From Taibaiella sp. (GTDB lineage Bacteria > Bacteroidota > Bacteroidia > Chitinophagales > Chitinophagaceae), in assembly GCA_016786705.1 (NCBI GenBank), contig JAEUVV010000009.1, positions 186,001 to 250,000 on the forward strand: a stretch of 64,000 nt of DNA, given 5' to 3'. Positions 37,254 to 45,276 of this stretch are shown here, in pieces. The notes under the pieces were generated by a model. The model was not told where the DNA came from and searched no databases. It was given only the letters and a program-made list of their open reading frames with translations. Each line of letters begins with the position of its first letter. Within the stretch, counting starts at the first letter, position 1. The position numbers and the translations under genes are program-made.

Positions 37254-37700
37254 ATGCAATTGCACAATTTAAAACCGGCAGCAGGCAGTACACATCATTC
37301 TAAACGTGTTGGACGTGGTGAAGGTTCTGGTTATGGCGTTACAGCAGGTAAAGGTAATAAAGGTCAACAATCCCGTACCGGTTACCAATCTAAAATCGGT
37401 CACGAAGGTGGTCAGATGCCGATCCAGCGTCGTATGCCTAAACGTGGTTTCAAAACCATGAACCGTGTAGAGTTCAAAGTGTTCAACTTAGGTGCTATCG
37501 AATATTTCGTTGAAAAATACGGTTTGACAGAATTCTCTCTGGAAAACCTGTATATCAATGGTTTGATCAGCCGTACTGATGCCGTAAAAGTATTAGGTAC
37601 CGGTGAACTTAAAGCTAAAGTAACAGTGAAAGTGAATGCAGTATCTGCAAGCGCTAAAGCTGCTATCGAAGCTGCAGGTGGTACTGTAGACTTAGGTTAA
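37254..37700 (+). CDS. rplO: 50S ribosomal protein L15
   Basis: A 148-residue large-subunit protein. The start at 37254 (MQLHNLKPAAGSTHHSKRVG) is the family start; an upstream ATG at 37215 would add an implausible Cys-containing tail. GRGEGSGYGVTAGKGNKGQQ and GHEGGQMPIQRRMPKRGF are the Gly-rich RNA-binding N terminus. A highly structured spacer separates it from secY. Confidence 0.97.
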   Translation: MQLHNLKPAAGSTHHSKRVGRGEGSGYGVTAGKGNKGQQSRTGYQSKIGHEGGQMPIQRRMPKRGFKTMNRVEFKVFNLGAIEYFVEKYGLTEFSLENLYINGLISRTDAVKVLGTGELKAKVTVKVNAVSASAKAAIEAAGGTVDLG

Positions 37701-37710
37701 TATAATTTAT

Positions 37711-37798
37711 AAAAACGCATTTTACACTAGTTGTTAATAAATAACAAAGTAATCTTAATAACAAATTGATATTAAGGTTTGGTAAAATGCGTTTTTTG
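37711..37798 (+). promoter_or_regulatory. Three-way-junction-like RNA element between rplO and secY
   Basis: AAAAACGCATTTTAC (37711-37725) pairs perfectly with 37782-37796 (15 bp). Inside lie two more perfect hairpins: TTGTTA/TAACAA (37731-37747) and CTTAATA/TATTAAG (37754-37776). A run of T follows. It could be a terminator, partial attenuator or regulated leader for secY. Confidence 0.6.
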
Positions 37799-37832
37799 TT
37801 GTTTATTCGCAGCTCGTTTAAATACTTAATTC

Positions 37833-39167
37833 GTGAAAAAATTTATCGAAAAAATTAAAGACATCTGGAGTATTGAAGAATTACGTAACCGTATACTTCT
37901 TACTCTTGGTCTTATTTTGGTATATCGTCTGGGATCATTCATCGTGCTTCCCGGTATCGACCCTATTACTCTAAGTGAAAAGAATAATGCCCAGGATGGT
38001 CTTCTTGGCCTGATCAACATGTTTGCAGGTGGTGCGTTCAGTAACGCGTCCATTTTTGCATTGGGGGTAATGCCCTACATCTCGGCATCCATCTTTATGC
38101 AGCTGGCCGGAATTGTAATCCCTCAATTCGCCAAAATGCAAAAAGAAGAAAGCGGCAGACAAAAAATTAACCAATATACGCGTTACCTGACGATTGTCGT
38201 AACCGTGTTCCAGGCAGCAGCCTACATAACTTACCTTAAAACACAAACTAACGGTGCTATTGTTACCGACAGTATGATGTTCTACGTATCCACTGTTGTC
38301 ATCTTAACAGCAGGTACGCTATTTGTAATGTGGCTGGGTGAAAAAATTACAGATAAAGGTATCGGAAATGGTGTATCCATCATGATCATGGTAGGTATCC
38401 TTGCCCGTTTACCCCACTCTTTAATCCAGGAGGTGACTACAAAAGTAGGACAGGATAAGATCCTTTTCCTGCTGATCGAATTAGCCATGTTTATCGCGGT
38501 GATTATCGGGTTGGTATTATTAACCCAGGGTGTTCGTAAGATCCCGCTGAACTATGCCCGCCGTATTGTTGGTAATAATGCCGCTAAAGAAATTGGCGGA
38601 GCACGTAACTTCATTCCTTTGAAAGTAAACTCCGCAGGTGTAATGCCGATCATCTTTGCCCAGGCATTGATGTTTATCCCGGCTATGCTGGCAGGCTTTG
38701 CTACAGATGAGACCTCTACAGCCTCCGGCTGGTTAAGAAATATGTCTGATCATACTTCAATGACCTATAACATCATTTACGCGGTATTAGTGATCCTGTT
38801 CACCTATTTCTACACGGCTTTGATCTTCAATCCTACAGAAATGGCAGAAAACCTGAAGCGTAACAACAGCTTTATTCCTGGTATCCAACCGGGTCAGCCT
38901 ACCGCTGATTATATAGGTGCCATTATGGACCGTATTACCTTACCAGGCTCTATCTTCCTGGCAGTTGCCGGTATCTTACCGGGTATTGCGGCCTTACTGG
39001 GCGTAACCAGTGGTTTTGCAACCTTCTTTGGAGGTACTTCCATGCTGATTGGTGTAGCTGTAATCTTAGATACGATCCAGCAGATTGACAGTTATTTATT
39101 GATGCGTCAATATGATGGTATGATGAAATCCGGAAGAGTATCCGGACGCCAGGCCGTTCAACTATAA
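37833..39167 (+). CDS. secY: Preprotein translocase channel subunit SecY
   Basis: The 444-residue channel of the Sec pathway, with about ten transmembrane helices. LGLILVYRLGSFIVLPGIDP marks the first; GGAFSNASIFALGVMPYISASIFMQL is the second-helix plug region; the cytoplasmic loops are rich in Arg/Lys. The start is GTG at 37833, unusual for the window, placed in KKFIEKIKDIWSIEELRNRI. It ends with a terminator at 39192. The genes usually following secY (map, infA, rpsM, rpoA) are not here. Confidence 0.97.
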   Translation: MKKFIEKIKDIWSIEELRNRILLTLGLILVYRLGSFIVLPGIDPITLSEKNNAQDGLLGLINMFAGGAFSNASIFALGVMPYISASIFMQLAGIVIPQFAKMQKEESGRQKINQYTRYLTIVVTVFQAAAYITYLKTQTNGAIVTDSMMFYVSTVVILTAGTLFVMWLGEKITDKGIGNGVSIMIMVGILARLPHSLIQEVTTKVGQDKILFLLIELAMFIAVIIGLVLLTQGVRKIPLNYARRIVGNNAAKEIGGARNFIPLKVNSAGVMPIIFAQALMFIPAMLAGFATDETSTASGWLRNMSDHTSMTYNIIYAVLVILFTYFYTALIFNPTEMAENLKRNNSFIPGIQPGQPTADYIGAIMDRITLPGSIFLAVAGILPGIAALLGVTSGFATFFGGTSMLIGVAVILDTIQQIDSYLLMRQYDGMMKSGRVSGRQAVQL

Positions 39168-39191
39168 GCTCAATATTTTTTAGAATATAGG

Positions 39192-39229
39192 AAGCCGGCT
39201 ACCTCATGTAGCCGGCTTTTTTGTTTTTA
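39192..39229 (+). terminator. Rho-independent terminator after secY
   Basis: AAGCCGGCTAC (39192-39202) pairs perfectly with 39208-39218 over a 5-nt loop, followed by TTTTTTGTTTTT. It cleanly ends the rplF-secY operon. Confidence 0.93.
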
Positions 39230-39270
39230 CGCCTTCTTAAAACGCGATTTATCAAAAACTGAAATTACAC

Positions 39271-39891
39271 ATGTGTTACTACCTGAAAGTGGCCGCGACG
39301 GCTAAAAAGCTGGCGGAACAATATAACAAAGAAATTAATGTTGATTTTACCCCGGGAGACTTCAATGGATTTGAGCACCCGCTTACACCCGTGATTGCAA
39401 ATGCACAACCGGAAGCGATCCAACTCGCCCAATGGGGCCTTGTGCCGCACTGGGCCGACAGGAGTTTCGAAGCGCGGAATACATTAAACGCCCGTATCGA
39501 GACGCTCACGGATAAAGCTTCCTTCAGCCCTTATTTATCTAACCGCTGCCTGGTACTCGTGTCTGGCTTTTATGAATGGCAATGGCTGGATAAACAAGGT
39601 AAGCGCAAACAGAAATATTACATTACCGGGGCATCAGAAACTTTTGCCCTGGCCGGCCTATGGTCAGTCTACGACCGGCAACTGACCTACAGTATTGTAA
39701 CGACTGCAGCCAATCCACAGATGGCAGTTATTCACAATTCCAAAGAAAGAATGCCGGTAGTGTTATCCGGCACACAGGAGGCCGACTGGCTTGCCTGCGC
39801 CCCGGTTGCCACCTTCCGGGATTGCCAGGCCCTGTTGTACCCGCAGGCAGTCCTGGAAGCCGGTACTAACCAACAATTAAGTCTATTTTAA
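39271..39891 (+). CDS. SRAP-family (YedK/HMCES) abasic-site-crosslinking protein
   Basis: A 206-residue protein of the SOS-response-associated peptidase family. Cys2 (MCYYLKV), exposed after Met removal, is the residue that bonds covalently to abasic sites in single-stranded DNA. Further family motifs: NARIETLTDKASF, RCLVLVSGFYEWQW, ALAGLWSVYD, IVTTAANPQMAVIHNSKERMPVVL with the active-site His. It protects DNA at stalled forks. Here it lies directly after secY and 17 nt before a methyltransferase gene, a neighbour pair with no obvious link. No SOS box was recognised. Confidence 0.93.
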   Translation: MCYYLKVAATAKKLAEQYNKEINVDFTPGDFNGFEHPLTPVIANAQPEAIQLAQWGLVPHWADRSFEARNTLNARIETLTDKASFSPYLSNRCLVLVSGFYEWQWLDKQGKRKQKYYITGASETFALAGLWSVYDRQLTYSIVTTAANPQMAVIHNSKERMPVVLSGTQEADWLACAPVATFRDCQALLYPQAVLEAGTNQQLSLF

Positions 39892-39908
39892 ACTTAAAAA
39901 AACAAATC

Positions 39909-40709
39909 ATGAACCCTACTGAAAATTATATAAATATCAATAAAGCTTTATGGAATGATAAAGTAGCCCATCATATCAGTTCTGACTTCTATAACATGGA
40001 AGCTTTTCTTGCCGGGAGCACTTCTTTAAACCCGGTAGAACTGGAGCTGTTAGGTGATATTGCAGGCAAACGTATTTTACACCTTCAATGCCATTTCGGG
40101 CAGGATACCCTTTCCCTGGCCAGGATGGGCGCCCGGGTTACGGGAGTTGATTTTTCCGATACAGCGATTACCTATGCCCAAAAGCTGGCAGAAGACCATA
40201 CTCCGGACGCAACTTTTATTTGCTGTGATCTTTACGAATTACCAAAGTACCTGAATGAAACATTTGATATTGTCTTTACCAGCTATGGTACTATAGGCTG
40301 GCTGCCAGACCTGGAAAAATGGGCCGCTATCGTCAACCGTTACCTGAAACCGGGCGGAAAGTTCATCTTCGTGGAATTCCACCCTGTAGTATGGATGCTG
40401 GATGAAGACTTTCAACAGGTCAAATACCGCTATTTTAAAGATGAACCTATCGTAGAAACCACAGTGGGTACTTATGCCGACAGGAATGCCCCTATTGCAC
40501 ATCAAAGCGTTTCCTGGAACTTCAGCTTATCGGAAATGATGACCTCACTTTTAAAGCAGGACCTTACGATCAGGCATTTTGAAGAATTTGACTATTCGCC
40601 CTACCCTTGCTTTAAGGAGGTAGAAGCATTCGAACCAGGGAAATTCAGGATCAGGCATCTGGGCAATAAAATACCTATGCTGTTTTCATTAGTCGCGACA
40701 AAGGCTTAA
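39909..40709 (+). CDS. Class I SAM-dependent methyltransferase
   Basis: A 266-residue Rossmann-fold methyltransferase. The SAM motif is RILHLQCHFGQDTLSLARMG, with VTGVDFSDTAI after it; then FICCDLYELP and VFTSYGTIGWLPDL. The Gln-Cys-His-Phe-Gly version of motif I is typical of a widespread group of methyltransferases of unknown substrate. It starts 17 nt after the SRAP gene and is probably cotranscribed. Convergent with the KAS III-like gene. Confidence 0.88.
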   Translation: MNPTENYININKALWNDKVAHHISSDFYNMEAFLAGSTSLNPVELELLGDIAGKRILHLQCHFGQDTLSLARMGARVTGVDFSDTAITYAQKLAEDHTPDATFICCDLYELPKYLNETFDIVFTSYGTIGWLPDLEKWAAIVNRYLKPGGKFIFVEFHPVVWMLDEDFQQVKYRYFKDEPIVETTVGTYADRNAPIAHQSVSWNFSLSEMMTSLLKQDLTIRHFEEFDYSPYPCFKEVEAFEPGKFRIRHLGNKIPMLFSLVATKA

Positions 40710-40750
40710 GCGTGTATTAAAATAATCGCAAAAGCTTATTGCTATACAAT

Positions 40751-41809
40751 TTAAACTTTATACACAAAAGCATTGATATTCATCCCTGCTCCTACAGAGG
40801 CGAATAAGATAATATTCCCGGTTTGGAGCCTATGATCCGGTAACTCTCCTTTTAATATCATGGTGAGCAGGGAAGGGATCGTGGCAACGCTGCTATTGCC
40901 TAGCTTCTGGATGACCATAGGCATAATATGCTCAGGAACTGCTGCATCATATAATTTATAAAACCTCTGTACTATTGCTTCATCCATTTTTTCATTAGCC
41001 TGGTGTATGATTATTTTATCCAGCTCCTGAATAGTATAACCACTATCATCCAAACATTTTTTCATCGCAGCCGGCACCTGTGACAGGGCAAATTCATAGA
41101 TCTTCCTGCCATTCATTTTAATATACCGGATATCCGGGCTGCTTTCATTATGGTAGGATTTTCCAAAATACAGGTAATCTTTTTCTTCCTGCGTAAAAGA
41201 GGCCGATAAGTGAGACTTTATCCCTGAGGCTTCATTACTCATTGCTACAACCGCAGCTCCGGCCCCATCGGCATAGATCATACTATCCCTGTCGTGCATA
41301 TCTACCACCCGGGAGAGCGTTTCCGCGCCTATAACCAGGCATTTCTTAGCCATGCCGGCTTTAATAAACGCATGGGCCTGTATGACGCCTTCGACCCAGC
41401 CGGGGCATCCGAATACCAGGTCATAAGCAACACAGAAATTATTCTTAATCTGCAACAGGTGCTTTACCCGGGCTGCCAGGCTGGGCACCATATCTGACTG
41501 TACGGTACCAAAACGAACATCGCCAAAATTATGGGCAAAAATGATGTAATCTAAAGTCTCCGGATCTATTCCGGCGTCCTCTATAGCTGCCCGGGCTGCT
41601 ATAAAACCAAGGTCTGAGTTTAGCTGATCGTTACCGGCATAGCGGCGCTCTTCAATACCTGTAATTGCTTTCAATTTCCCGGCGATGGTAGCATTATCCT
41701 GCTTTAAGGTAATGCCGCTTTCATCTAAGAAGAGGTGTTGGCTAAAAAACAGGTTGCTGATAGTTTGTGAAGGAATATAATTACCCACACCAATTATTTT
41801 ACTTGTCAT
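40751..41809 (-). CDS. KAS III-like 3-oxoacyl-ACP synthase
   Basis: A 352-residue thiolase-fold condensing enzyme. The full catalytic set is present: Cys135 (FGCPGWVEGV), His269 (IIIHQANEKM) and Asn305 (LGNSSVATIP). It would condense an acyl-CoA or acyl-ACP with malonyl-ACP. It stands alone, away from fabD, fabG, acpP, plsX or rpmF, which flank housekeeping fabH, so it may serve a side pathway or be a second FabH. The FDVRFG-like AHNFGDVRFGTVQSDMVPSL region matches a subgroup often annotated generically in Bacteroidota. Divergent from the DUF4382 gene. Confidence 0.9.
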   Translation of the reverse strand: MTSKIIGVGNYIPSQTISNLFFSQHLFLDESGITLKQDNATIAGKLKAITGIEERRYAGNDQLNSDLGFIAARAAIEDAGIDPETLDYIIFAHNFGDVRFGTVQSDMVPSLAARVKHLLQIKNNFCVAYDLVFGCPGWVEGVIQAHAFIKAGMAKKCLVIGAETLSRVVDMHDRDSMIYADGAGAAVVAMSNEASGIKSHLSASFTQEEKDYLYFGKSYHNESSPDIRYIKMNGRKIYEFALSQVPAAMKKCLDDSGYTIQELDKIIIHQANEKMDEAIVQRFYKLYDAAVPEHIMPMVIQKLGNSSVATIPSLLTMILKGELPDHRLQTGNIILFASVGAGMNINAFVYKV

Positions 41810-41943
41810 ATTTTAAAAGGCTTTCCAGGTATATGCCGTATGGCGAATCGGCGTTTAAAATGGCTTTATAAATGTAAGGAATAAAAACTTACAAGCTGAT
41901 GGGTTGCATTCTTTTAACTGAATAATAGCTATAATACTTAAGC

Positions 41944-41960
41944 GATAATAGGTTATTATC
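41944..41960. promoter_or_regulatory. Perfect palindrome upstream of the DUF4382 gene
   Basis: GATAATA-GGT-TATTATC is a perfect 7-bp inverted repeat with a 3-nt centre, about 80 bp before the start at 42040 and 135 bp from the divergent KAS III-like start. It has the form of a dimeric repressor or activator site. Confidence 0.4.
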
Positions 41961-42039
41961 TTGACGTGATTCGCTAACATTTCATTAGAGTTTTTAACGC
42001 GTTATTTGTCATAATTTAGCATAACAAAACAAAAATTTC

Positions 42040-42819
42040 ATGAAAAAGCAATCTTTTTTACTGCTCCTGCTGGTTGCAGCCACAATTTTCGGTTTCGTCC
42101 GTTGTAATAAGGATGATAACAACAAACAAAAAGCCCGCGTAGAATTGCGTTTGACCGATGGCCCCGCTGACTATGACGCGGTCCTTATTGATGTGCAACA
42201 AGTGGAAATCAATACAGAGGCAGGCTGGCAGACTTTCCCGGTACTCCATCCCGGGGTTTATGACCTGCTGCAATTAAATAATGGTTTAGATACCTTATTA
42301 TGCAACAGTGAGCTTCCGGTAGGTAATATCTCCCAGATCCGGCTTGTTTTAGGCAGTAATAACTCTATCGTGGTGAATGGCGTAAGTCATCCCCTGCAAA
42401 CGCCTTCTGCACAACAAAGCGGCTTAAAGATCAACATACACCAGACACTGGAAGCCGGCATGGTGTATAAAATATGGCTGGATTTTGATGCCGGTAAGTC
42501 GATCGTAGAGCAAGGCAATGGCGGCTATTTGCTGAAGCCTGTCATCCGCGGCTATACAGAACTTACTAACGGCATTATCTCCGGCACCATACAACCTGTA
42601 GTAGCTTTACCGGTTGTCTATGCGCTGCAAAATAGCGATACGCTGGCAACAGCAATTCCTAATGCAAGTGGTTATTTCAAATTCTGTGGTCTGCCGGCGG
42701 GTAGTTATACCATTGCGATAGTACCTTCAGTACCCAATTTCTCGCCACTTATTATACCGAATGTTACCGTTACTTTCGGTGTAGCAAATGACCTGGGCAT
42801 TTTGACAATACTGCCTTAA
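42040..42819 (+). CDS. DUF4382-family lipoprotein
   Basis: A 259-residue predicted lipoprotein; a hydrophobic signal segment precedes a lipobox-like FVRC (Cys at 22). The DUF4382 domain begins at KARVELRLTDGPADYDAVLIDVQQVEINTEAG, with later VNGVSHPLQTPSAQQSGLKI and IWLDFDAGKSIVEQGNGGYLLKPVI. The last ~70 residues (ISGTIQPVVALPVVYALQNS to the end) look like a carboxypeptidase-regulatory-type beta-sandwich. Function of the family is unknown. It is followed by a terminator. Confidence 0.88.
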   Translation: MKKQSFLLLLLVAATIFGFVRCNKDDNNKQKARVELRLTDGPADYDAVLIDVQQVEINTEAGWQTFPVLHPGVYDLLQLNNGLDTLLCNSELPVGNISQIRLVLGSNNSIVVNGVSHPLQTPSAQQSGLKINIHQTLEAGMVYKIWLDFDAGKSIVEQGNGGYLLKPVIRGYTELTNGIISGTIQPVVALPVVYALQNSDTLATAIPNASGYFKFCGLPAGSYTIAIVPSVPNFSPLIIPNVTVTFGVANDLGILTILP

Positions 42820-42860
42820 TAATAAACCTTTGTAGCAAAGAATTCTAAAAATTTATATTA

Positions 42861-42888
42861 ATCCTCCGGCTATCCGGGGGATTTTTTA
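42861..42888 (+). terminator. Terminator after the DUF4382 gene
   Basis: ATCCTCCGG (42861-42869) pairs with CCGGGGGAT (42874-42882, one G-T pair) and is followed by TTTTTT. It lies about 40 nt after the stop. Confidence 0.85.
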
Positions 42889-43003
42889 TTGTCAGGAATA
42901 TTCAATCAAATTCCGTATTTCTTTAATACCTCGACTCAAGTACTACGAACCTTTTTCTTCATATTAATAAATAAATATTATTTCGTTTTAATTATTTATT
43001 ATA

Positions 43004-44899
43004 ATGAACAATATGAAACAAAACATTTTCCTTTCCGTTTTAAGGAAACTCATGCTGCTATGCGTGAGCTCCATCCTTACTGTAACTGCAGTAGCACAAA
43101 CAACTACCAGTATTAGTGGTACCGTATTTAATGACGCCAATCGCAATACCAGGATTGATGCCGGCGAATCTTTTACCAACCTGCCCGCGCCTCTATATGT
43201 ATACCTGGTCCGTGCCAATGTAATAAGGGCGGTCGCCACCGTAGCCAGTAATGGTACTTATAGCTTAACAGGTACAACAGGTTTTACTTATACCCTGGAG
43301 CTCTCTACCCAATCTTACCCGAATGGCACAAACGTCACCACAACGCCTATAGATCACAGTCCGCCAAGCGGCTGGGTGACTACCGGGGAAAATTCGAGCG
43401 GTACCAATACCGGTAACGGGGACCTTAACCCTAATGGTATTATGCAGATTACTTTAGGAATGACCGCGCTTACGGGCAGAAATTTTGGTATAACCTGCCA
43501 AAGCGCCGGGACCAGCCGAAGCGCGGATATCTGCGCCAATGAGCCCTCGGTAATGGCTCTCGCAGACTTTATTAATGATGAGGATGCAGGTGGAACCTGG
43601 TCTTACCAATCCGGGTCGGGTATCACTTTCGATCCTGTAGCCGCCACCATTCAATTGGGCGCTAACCCTACTACAAGCACTTATCGATATGATATCACGG
43701 GTACAGGTAGCTGCCCGGCCAGCTCCAGTATTTTAACGATCCTTATTCGCCCGATACCGGTCAGTAACCAGAACCTGAGTATCTGTGCCGGAGATTCGGT
43801 ATGTATTGTTAATGTAAATACCGGTAGCAGGACCTTAAACCCCAATGAAAAAGTATGTTATACTACAGCCGGCACCTATACGGATACCTTAAAATATGCT
43901 TCCGAATATGGCTGTGATAGCATTGTCATCACCAACCTGACGGTGAACAGCTGTGGCACGATCAATATCAATGGTAGTGTATTCAATGATGTAAATACTA
44001 ATAGAATCATCGATGCCGGTGAAGGCTTCAGCAGTTTACCCGAACCTATGTATGTCTACCTGGTCAACAGTGATAATATTGTGATCGGTACTGCAGCGGT
44101 GGCCGTTAACGGCAGCTATACGATACAGGGTTCCCCCAACCAGAACTATACCCTTCAACTTTCTACCCAGCAATATCCTTTAGGGACAAAAGTAACGACC
44201 ACCCCTATCAACACTATTCCACCAACCGGATGGGTAACTACGGGAGAAAATGGTAATAATAATACCGGTAGCGGTGACGGTACCCCGGATGGCTCGCTGT
44301 CGCTGAGCCTGGGCACTACTACGCTGAATGACCAGAATTTTGGCATTGCCAACTCTGCCCCATTAGCCGTAAACCTGCTATCTTTTAAAGCCTCTATCAT
44401 CAATACCATGGTACAATTGGATTGGGCTACTGCCGGTGAACGTAATAACAAAGGCTTCGGTATAGAAAGAAGTACCGACCAGACCAACTGGGCAGAGATC
44501 AGCTTTATAAACAGCCAATCGAACAGTGAGAACGTATCAACCTACCGTTTCATAGACAGAACCGCTGAACAAGGTAAGAACTTCTACCGCTTAAAATCAT
44601 TGGATCTTAACGGAAGCCTGGCATATAGTAGTATCGCCATGATTACATTAAATAAAGATCAGCAAATAATGGTTTACCCGAACCCGGCAACAGAAGCCCT
44701 GATGGTAGCCGGTATAGAAGACTCTGTGCTATTAAGCATCGTTAATGCTTTAGGCCAGGAATTAAAAGTTCCTGCTGTAGCAGTAGCGGATAAGACTGCG
44801 CGCCTGGATGTATCTACCTTACCTGCAGGAGTTTATTATCTTATGGTTAAAGACCAAGGGCGCAATGTATTGAGCCGTCAATTATTTATTAAACAATAA
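43004..44899 (+). CDS. T9SS-exported protein with duplicated SdrD-B-like modules
   Basis: A 631-residue secreted protein with a signal peptide ending AVAQ; an ATG three codons downstream (MKQNIFLS) is an alternative start. Two homologous modules of about 125 residues (about 35-165 and 320-450) begin ISGTVFNDANRN.RIDAGESF and INGSVFNDVNTNRIIDAGEGF and end FGI; they resemble SdrD B-like or carboxypeptidase-regulatory beta-sandwich domains, often calcium-binding. Between them lies an Ig-like section. The C terminus has a fibronectin-like NLLSFKASIINTMVQLDWATAGE segment and a type A T9SS sorting domain (MVYPNPATEALMVAG to RQLFIKQ). Confidence 0.87.
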   Translation: MNNMKQNIFLSVLRKLMLLCVSSILTVTAVAQTTTSISGTVFNDANRNTRIDAGESFTNLPAPLYVYLVRANVIRAVATVASNGTYSLTGTTGFTYTLELSTQSYPNGTNVTTTPIDHSPPSGWVTTGENSSGTNTGNGDLNPNGIMQITLGMTALTGRNFGITCQSAGTSRSADICANEPSVMALADFINDEDAGGTWSYQSGSGITFDPVAATIQLGANPTTSTYRYDITGTGSCPASSSILTILIRPIPVSNQNLSICAGDSVCIVNVNTGSRTLNPNEKVCYTTAGTYTDTLKYASEYGCDSIVITNLTVNSCGTININGSVFNDVNTNRIIDAGEGFSSLPEPMYVYLVNSDNIVIGTAAVAVNGSYTIQGSPNQNYTLQLSTQQYPLGTKVTTTPINTIPPTGWVTTGENGNNNTGSGDGTPDGSLSLSLGTTTLNDQNFGIANSAPLAVNLLSFKASIINTMVQLDWATAGERNNKGFGIERSTDQTNWAEISFINSQSNSENVSTYRFIDRTAEQGKNFYRLKSLDLNGSLAYSSIAMITLNKDQQIMVYPNPATEALMVAGIEDSVLLSIVNALGQELKVPAVAVADKTARLDVSTLPAGVYYLMVKDQGRNVLSRQLFIKQ

Positions 44900-44921
44900 A
44901 ACAATTGAGTAGACAATAAAT

Positions 44922-44956
44922 AAGCGTGGCACTTCTTATAGAGGTGCCACGCTTTT
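44922..44956 (+). terminator. Terminator after the duplicated-module T9SS gene
   Basis: AAGCGTGGCAC (44922-44932) pairs perfectly with 44944-44954, followed by TT and AATT. It lies about 20 nt beyond the stop. Confidence 0.85.
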
Positions 44957-45010
44957 AATTGACATAAATAATAGCATCAACAGTTTTTGGCAGACTTTGC
45001 AGTTGCATAA

Positions 45011-45040
45011 AAAAACAGACCAAACAATTGATCTGTTTTT
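45011..45040 (-). terminator. Terminator of the tRNA-Ala/tRNA-Val transcript
   Basis: AAAAACAGA (45011-45019) pairs perfectly with 45032-45040; on the minus strand a run of T follows. It is 9 nt beyond the 3' end of tRNA-Val. Confidence 0.7.
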
Positions 45041-45048
45041 TATTCGGT

Positions 45049-45122
45049 GGGCAATACCGGGTTCGAACCAGTGACCCCTACCTTGTCGAGGTAGTGCTCT
45101 AAACCAGCTGAGCTAATTGCCC
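45049..45122 (-). tRNA. tRNA-Val(GAC)
   Basis: A 74-nt cloverleaf on the minus strand. Acceptor GGGCAAT pairs with ATTGCCC; D arm GCTC/GAGC; anticodon stem CTACC/GGTAG with loop TCGACAA, anticodon GAC; T arm ACTGG-TTCGAAC-CCGGT. All stems pair. No encoded CCA. It reads the GUC and GUU codons. Confidence 0.95.
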
Positions 45123-45161
45123 TTAAAATAAAAGCCCACTACAAGAGCGGGCTTTGAGGGT

Positions 45162-45233
<72 letters not shown>

Positions 45234-45276
45234 TGCTTGGAGTGCAAATATACATAGTTCTGGCATTGTACCAAAT

